Source: Marasmius tenuissimus (Eukaryota; Basidiomycota; Agaricomycetes; Agaricales; Marasmiaceae). Taken from it: a stretch of 64,000 bases of DNA. A model generated the notes under the pieces. It ran no database searches. It saw only the letters and a list, made by a program, of their open reading frames with translations, and was not told the origin of the DNA. Where the stretch lies: NCBI GenBank assembly GCA_029532415.1, contig JAQOTA010000050.1, positions 682,001 to 746,000 of the forward strand, read 5' to 3'. How positions within the stretch are numbered: the first letter of the stretch is position 1; every line of letters starts with the position of its first letter. Positions 58,130-64,000 of this stretch are shown here, piece by piece. Made by a program: the position numbers and the translations under genes.

Positions 58130-59620
58130 ATGCTCACTAAGAAGACACCTCTGTGTCATGGTTGTGCTGAAGGCAAGATGCATGAGAAATCGTTCCCCAA
58201 CTCTACTACGAGAGCTTCTAAACCGTTTGAACACATACATTTGGATTTGAAGTTGTACCCGGCAGAATCGTATCACCGGTACAAGTACTACATCTCTTTT
58301 CTTGATGACTGCACGTCCTACGTTTGGACCTCCAAGCTCAAGACAAAAGACAAGGCAGTACCCGCTTTGAGGGACTTCCTTACAATGGTCAAGACGCAAT
58401 TTGATGCTGTTGTCAAAACCTGGATGTCCGATGAAGGGGGAGAGTACAAAGGAGATAAGTTCAATGCAGTACTGAAAGAATATGGGATCCAGAGGGATCA
58501 AAGCAGACCATATACACCACAACAAAATGGTCGTGCTGAACAATTCAACAGGACTATCCATGAGAAGGCTGAAGCTCTTTGCTTTGAAGCTTGTATGCCT
58601 CAGTCCTGGTGGGACTTCTGCCATGTGCACGCCATCCACCTCTACAATCGCACTCCTGTGCAACAATCGAGCTGGCGAACTCCGTTCAAAATGCTTTACA
58701 GCGAAGCACCTGATGTTTCACATCTCCGAGTTATGGGTTGTGCAGCCTATGTATTGATTCCTGAAGATCGTAGAAAGAATAAGCTTGCTCCTCGCAGCGA
58801 GTTAATGACTTTCATTGGCTACCAAGATGGGATCCAAGGCTTCCGGTTCATGGGAAGTAATAATTCTGTATTCAAAGGTAGCACTGCACTGTTCAATGAG
58901 ACGCTGTATAATACGTGTCCTGATGCCAAAACTCGTGGCTTCACACCTGTCGGTAGTGAACCATTTACTTTGGGTGAAAATCCCAACATTCCTTCAGAAG
59001 ATGAAGACTCTGATGATGATTGGGACAATACTCCGTTTCCAGATCTCAGACGTCGCTCTGAACCTTCTAAGAGATCAGAACCTCAGGTTGACGAACCTGC
59101 AGGTGGCCCTGTGCCAGAGGATTTGCCACTCCCTGAGAAGGGTACAATGCAACCTGGTAATATATATGGTGAACAGCAGAACCAAAATAGACCCCCAGAG
59201 ATTGTTCATGACTTAGAGAACAAAAATACTTGGAGAAACATCACTGGAGATAAAGAACCTTCACATCCAGTTGATCGTCCTAGCTCTTTGCAATCTAGGA
59301 AAGGCAAAGGTGGTAAAAAGGGGATTCCTGATCCAAGTCCGCCTCTGCCTGCTCCAGAACCCAGCAGAAGCACTGAGTCGCATGCGGAAGAAAGTGTAGT
59401 CGAAAGACTAACCCAAGAAGGGGGAGTAGGATTAGTGATTTACTTGCTGAACAATACTGTTCCAGTTCACGATTCGCTTCCAATGTCTGATACTCCTGAT
59501 TTCTCTAATATCAGAGAGTGGACACCCTGCGATATTCCAAAGTTGCCTGTCAAGCAACAGAAGGAATGGAAGAACTCAAACTCTGTGACTTGCCTAAAGG
59601 TCGCAAAGCCATCAGAAATA
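58030..59620 (+). pseudogene. pol: copia integrase
   Basis: The zinc-binding His/Cys region (HRLFGHPS ... CHGCAEGKM) precedes the catalytic core. DDE residues: Asp in HIHLDLKLYP, Asp in WMSDEGGEYKG, Glu in QQNGRAEQFNRTIHE. A C-terminal region follows (FKMLYSEAPDVSHLRVMGC), then a long acidic and Ser/Pro-rich linker. The 540-codon frame 58130-59752 is open through the core but runs past the shift to the reverse transcriptase near 59570. Confidence 0.88.
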
Positions 59621-60970
59621 GATGGGTCTTCGATGTTAAGTCGAATGGTCGCAAGAAAGCTAGACTTGTTGCCAAAGGTTTCTCTCAAGTCGAAGGTGTC
59701 GACTTTGATGAGATCTTCTCACCAGTTGTTTGTTATGAGACTGTCTGTATGATGCTTGCTCTCGCAGCTCTCAAGAACTGGTACATCACTTCCGTTGATG
59801 TTAAGAACACTTTCCTTTATGGCAATCTTGTTGAGGAGATTTACATGAAACAACCTGAAGGCTTCAAGGTCAAGGGCCAAGAACATAAGGTACTACGCCT
59901 GCATCGTGCATTATATGGACTGAAGCAAGCTGCCGGCGAGCCCTCAGCTTGTCCATGGAAGTACTAGGCTTCAAATGCCTGACTTCTGATGCTGGACTCT
60001 TCATCTGCAAAGATCCGAAGAGAGGTGAGGTTGTGTACGCAATCATCTACGTTGATGATGCACTCTTCATGTTGACAAGGAGAAAGCTGAACTCATGGCT
60101 TGATGGGAATGCCGCGATATGGGTGTTGCTAGCGAGTTCCTCCGCATGAGCATTCATCGCAAAGGTAATAAGATCATGATTGACCAGAAAGATTATCTGA
60201 AGAAAGTCCTTGAACGCTTTGGGATGCAGAATGCAAAAGGTGCTCCTATGCCCTTACCTGCTGGCTATGTGCCAACTCCCAACGATGGTCCAGTCAATCC
60301 TGCCATTTGCTCCAAGTTCCAGTCTGTGATTGGGTCGCTTCTGTACATTATGCTGGGCACACATCCTGATATTGCCTATGCAGTTACGAAGCTCTCTCAG
60401 TTCTCTTCTAATCCAACAAAGGAACACCTCGATAAAGCTCTGTATATCTGCCGCTATCTAGCTGGCACATCAGATTATTCACTTGTCTACAATGGTGACT
60501 CTGATGGAGGTCTTCTTGCATTCACAGACTCGGATTGGGCTGCAGATCCCATCAAACGCCGTTCGGTCACTGGCTACTTCTTCAAGTCAGCAGGCGGCAT
60601 CTTCTCGTGGCAATCACACGCCCAGAAGACTGTAGCTCTTTCTTCCACTGAAGCTGGGTATATGGCACTGCCGGATTGCAGTTGTCAAGCTTCCTGGATA
60701 AGATCACTACTCTCTGAACTTGGAATTGACTTAGGTCCTATTCCAATCTGTGGTGACAATCAAGGCTCTATCTTCATTGCATCTAATCTGGTTCAAGAAC
60801 GCCGAACCAGGCACATTGATATTCAACCATGTGTTGAAGATGGCAAAGTCGAATTGTTCTTCATTGAAGGAGTCTATAATCCCACAGATATGTTTACAAA
60901 GAATCTCGGACATGAGAAGTCCTTACAGTTCAGAGATCACCTTGGACTTGAATTCTATTCGTCCACTTGA
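59560..60970 (+). pseudogene. pol: copia reverse transcriptase and RNase H, three frames
   Basis: Piece 1 (59518-59967): IRNRWVFDVKSNGRKKARLV, FSPVVCYETV, VDVKNTFLYGNLVEEIYM, LHRALYGLKQA. Piece 2 (about 59940-60149) carries the intact YVDD. Piece 3 (60119-60970): IGSLLYIMLGTHPDIAYAV, FTDSDWAADPIKRRSVTGYF, ALSSTEAGYMAL (usually STEAEY), CGDNQGSIFIASN, RRTRHIDIQPCVEDGKVELF with part of the usual HIDIRYH segment deleted, and TDMFTKNLG. Two frameshifts separate the pieces. Confidence 0.88.
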
Positions 60971-61012
60971 TTCGCTCAGATGCGCTTTTCAGCTGCACTT
61001 AGCGAGGGGGTG

Positions 61013-61333
61013 TGTTGAATCCGTGGACTATAATTAGATCCCGGTATATCCGAAGTCCCGGTTCATACTTCCCGCCATTGTATTATGCGGGACAATGCAT
61101 TCGTTCTTGTTTTATTCCTCATTGTTCACTATGCACATATGTACAATTTCTATTGTCGTCCTTATATGGTAACTCTATTGTATCTTCATGTATATAAGCT
61201 CGTAGTTCTCTCCCTGAATCGATAGTGTGCTTGAGCTTCTACGTCTCGCCTCTACCTCTCCAAACTTCTCTCTGGTAAGTAGTAGTGTAGCCATGTTGTA
61301 GTCCTCTGTGCTAGGCGTCATGCTGGCTCATCA
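61013..61333 (+). repeat. 3' LTR of the copia family 1 element
   Basis: 321 bp, TGTTGAATCCGTGG...GCTGGCTCATCA. It retains several CpGs that the 5' LTR has lost to TpG (CCGAAG versus CTGAAG, GCGGG versus GTGGG, TACGTCTCG versus TATGTCTTG). Confidence 0.93.
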
Positions 61334-61411
61334 CTGAGGTTCCGCGTATTGGCCGATGTTGGTCATCTAATCTGATTGTGAGGATGATTAAAGGATGCCC
61401 TCCTCGCTGTA

Positions 61412-61660
61412 ATGCTCAGAGAAGCGAGTGGTAACAATATAGACTGGGGACTGAATTGGCCGCAGAAATCGGATAAGACGTTCCGTCCTAATGGCAATGA
61501 TGCTGCTGCTGCTGCTGCTGGCCAAGACTACAGATCGGAATGGATAGACACAAATATCGCACCAGTCCGAGGTTTGTCAGCTTTCAAGGGTTGGGATCTG
61601 GATGTTCCTAAGCCCAATGATCGTTCAGATGTGTTTCCCCATTCTCGGTTGTTCTATTGA
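61412..61660 (+). CDS. Short hypothetical frame with poly-Ala run
   Basis: 82 codons; a (GCT)n tract at 61501-61520 encodes six alanines. No domain. Could be an exon of an unrecognised gene or a chance frame. Confidence 0.15.
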   Translation: MLREASGNNIDWGLNWPQKSDKTFRPNGNDAAAAAAGQDYRSEWIDTNIAPVRGLSAFKGWDLDVPKPNDRSDVFPHSRLFY

Positions 61661-64000
61661 TTCTCAGTGCGTGTAGGGCGCTGGGAATTTTTTCATTCTT
61701 CGATAGCATAGTCTCAGGTATACGCACCAATCCTCTTGAAGATGTGAAACATATCAAAGGTGAGGTAGGTGCCTAGTAGGCACTGGCATTCCAGTTCCAC
61801 GGATTTCTAACCCCAAACTGGACCAAAACTCTAATTGACTTTTGTTACTTGGCCTATTCTCGATTGATTAGCAGGGCTGTGCCAATGATTGACACTGACA
61901 GCCGGTCTCCCCTCACCTCTATCGAGACTGAGACTTCGGCGATATTGAAGAACGATCAAGAGAGTTTGCAGTTAGGATGAAAAGTATATTCCGCCACTGA
62001 TTTTGACCACGTGCAGGAAGGAAAGTGAGACCTGATAGCTTCGCCGCGTCGGGTTCAGGAATGCCCCAAGTTCAAGTGTGTGACTAGGACCTTTCTAAAC
62101 GTGGCTTATGTTCATATACAGGTTGCTGATAGCTGGGTACTGACGGTCATGCCACACGGGCAGCATTGGATAGTGATCTCAGCATACAATTCTGCGCATA
62201 CTCATTGAACGTCGCTTTAATCTGGGTTTAAACTTTGATGAGCAAGAGGATAGTGCCCATTTCGAACATGATTCTCAATGGGATTATCCATTGCCTCATC
62301 TTTTGGCCTACAAAATCTGAAAAATGGTTTATGGAGCATTTGTTTGCCCCAAAGAGCTCCAACCCATCCGGTGTCTATTTGATTGTGAGCTACGGGCGCA
62401 TTTTGTTACCAGCTGACATCAATCACTTTATATTGAAGCAGATAGGCCTGCGCCACGGTCTCGGAAACAACAGCAGACCAACTCAATCATAAAACTTATT
62501 CATAATAGATCTGTTTTAAGTCTCCCAGACTCAATACAAACTCCCATTTCCTCGACATGGCTATGTCTATCTGATATTGTAGTACTGGCCCCCAGAAGAT
62601 AAAAGGATGACACCTTGCCAAAAGTAGATGGAGAACTCAATCCTTTCAACCCTCCGTACTCTGCACAATATGCCTTCAGAACAAGAGATCGCGTGACAAG
62701 CTGTGGAACCTTATACCTCCGTGAAAATAGTTATTGTTCAGCCTATCATCACTCTTTCGGTTAGCTTTTCAGCATATCTGGGTAGCTCTCTATCCTTCTT
62801 ACAAAAGATTTCTGGTCTTGGTGATAGTTGATGTTTCTGTTGTACGGTGTGGTAGACCCACATAGACTACTCTATGATACGTCTCTGCGTCCCCTTTTCA
62901 TTTCTGTTCTGTTTAATTCTGATCATTTCGGTTTGATTCTGCTTGTTTCCGCATTCTGACAATCTTATGTTTTTGTCTTTAGTCATATCATCAAATTCAT
63001 AACACAGTTTCTCCTTTCGTACCTACGACAACACTTACGCCACACTTCCCTCCTCTAGTATCTCTCGTTCATGTCGCCGAGCGCTGCTTGCGGGGACTCG
63101 TCCAACCCGTCTGTGAAAGAGAATGTCTCCTCTTCTCAAAATAGCTGCCGCGTGTGTTCCTGAGTACTTGACACGTGGGTGTCTCCTAGTCGCGTCACAA
63201 TCTTACCCAAACACGGACTCTTTCATACTTACTTCACTCTTTTGCTGTCTCCCTCCCTCCCTTATACAATATCTTGTTCCTCGCATCCCCTTGCCTATCG
63301 GAATCCCCCTGGCCTGTGGGAATACATTACATAAACTGAGCAGTTGTCAATCCTTGTGTATCCTCCTTTGTACTCTTCCCAATTCAGACATCTTCTGCCT
63401 CACACTCCCACGTTCCTCTCCCTCGGGGCTCTCCTCAGTTTCTCTTAATCTCAAGTTTTAAACTACAAGTCTCCTCAAGTTAAACTAAGTACTTCAAGAT
63501 CATCAGAACGCGTTGTGTCGCATCTCTAGGTAAGTGTTCTATTAATTTACGTATCTATCAATTGCCTCGAGGTGCATCTCCACGCGTCTCGGTACCTTTC
63601 TCTTTACTCTAGGTTTCGTTCGCCGACTCCGGTCTCGTAGTCCTTGTGTGGACTAGTCAGTACTTTGTCAACGGTAAGCCGACACTCATGATGTTCATGG
63701 CGCGAGGGTTGAGTACTAATTATTATGAGTGTTAAAGTGGGAAAAAAATAAAATACCCCCCGACCTAACTTGGGTGTCCCCCCGTATTGTGGCTTTTTCC
63801 CCGCGTAATCTACCTTTCCCGTGCATACTCCAGGTTTTTCGCGCGGCTGCTAAAATTTCCGTGTGCGTGCAATCAGGTTTCCCCGTGGAATTTCACACGT
63901 GCGCTTATAGGCGCCTAGGCTAATTCCCACACGTATCCCACATCTTTAGTCGTCCCTCACACCTTAGGCATAGTTTACTCAGCTAAGCTATGTATCAGAA
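61661..64000. other. No gene recognised
   Basis: 61890-61990 contains ACCTCTATCGAGACTGAGAC, whose complement resembles the GAGGTGAGGNGAGA phrase at 22088 and 51614, so old duplicated DNA may continue in reverse here. 62880-63700 is pyrimidine-rich with splice-donor-like CTAGGTAAGTG (63527-63537) and could be the 5' leader of a gene or element lying to the right. Confidence 0.35.

Larger units (their letters stand above)
55639..61333 (+). mobile_element. Ty1/copia element (LTR family 1), full length, decayed
   Basis: LTRs 55639-55960 and 61013-61333; leader with GGTTATGGGCCCC; gag, partial protease region, integrase, reverse transcriptase, RNase H in copia order; polypurine tract AGCGAGGGGG before the 3' LTR. 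The LTRs differ at roughly 25 positions by eye, many of them C/T at CpG. Flanks are TCATG on the left and CTGAG on the right, so no target duplication is visible. It contains a nested solo LTR (56704-57075). Confidence 0.92.

Overview
The window is almost certainly from a basidiomycete fungus, most likely an Agaricomycete. The evidence is compact introns (about 48-64 bp, GTRNG...YAG), a Plavaka-type transposase, several fungal Ty1/copia and chromodomain Ty3/gypsy retrotransposons, and protein families that look mushroom-specific (a seven-helix membrane family, a leucine-rich-repeat family, a Ser/Thr-rich single-pass membrane protein). There is no rRNA, no convincing tRNA and no CRISPR. The region is gene-poor and repeat-rich, and most coding sequence is broken.

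Layout. 1-3513: three copia-type elements nested on the minus strand (a solo LTR inside one element, which sits inside the leader of another). 3682-4460: a decayed gypsy protease. 4461-9176: old non-repeat sequence with degenerate gene remnants. 9177-16213: a structurally complete chromodomain Ty3/gypsy element with a perfect 5-bp target duplication and near-identical LTRs. Its pol is dead: it carries a solo LTR, three TGA stops and a YLDN reverse-transcriptase active site. 16214-19350: continuation of the sequence the gypsy split. 19544-21182: seven-helix membrane-protein pseudogene. 22600-26600: a second, CpG-poor copy of sequence seen at 8-9 kb and 16-19 kb, itself carrying a 1.95-kb inverted-repeat element. 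27010-29523: two hypothetical genes. 29807-30107: a fold-back MITE. 30562-34662: a Plavaka transposase gene with five visible introns, hit twice by solo LTRs. 35.4-40.5 kb: two minus-strand single-pass membrane-protein genes and low-complexity DNA. 42359-44932: two reciprocally truncated copies of a leucine-rich-repeat gene. 45072-46640: a MITE and a copia 3' end. 47027-48599: the better-preserved paralogue of the seven-helix gene. 49099-51398: a 2.3-kb non-autonomous element with subterminal repeats. 53985-55638: a truncated copia element of a fourth LTR family. 55639-61333: a complete-length but decayed copia element. 61334-64000: nothing recognisable.

The main theme is layered transposition with mutational decay. 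Five solo LTRs each have an exact 5-bp target duplication. Many stop codons fit C-to-T (or G-to-A) changes, and one duplicated block has lost most CpG relative to its paralogue, as expected if cytosine methylation silences repeats here. No host pathway can be assembled; the surviving host genes are membrane proteins and LRR proteins of unknown role.
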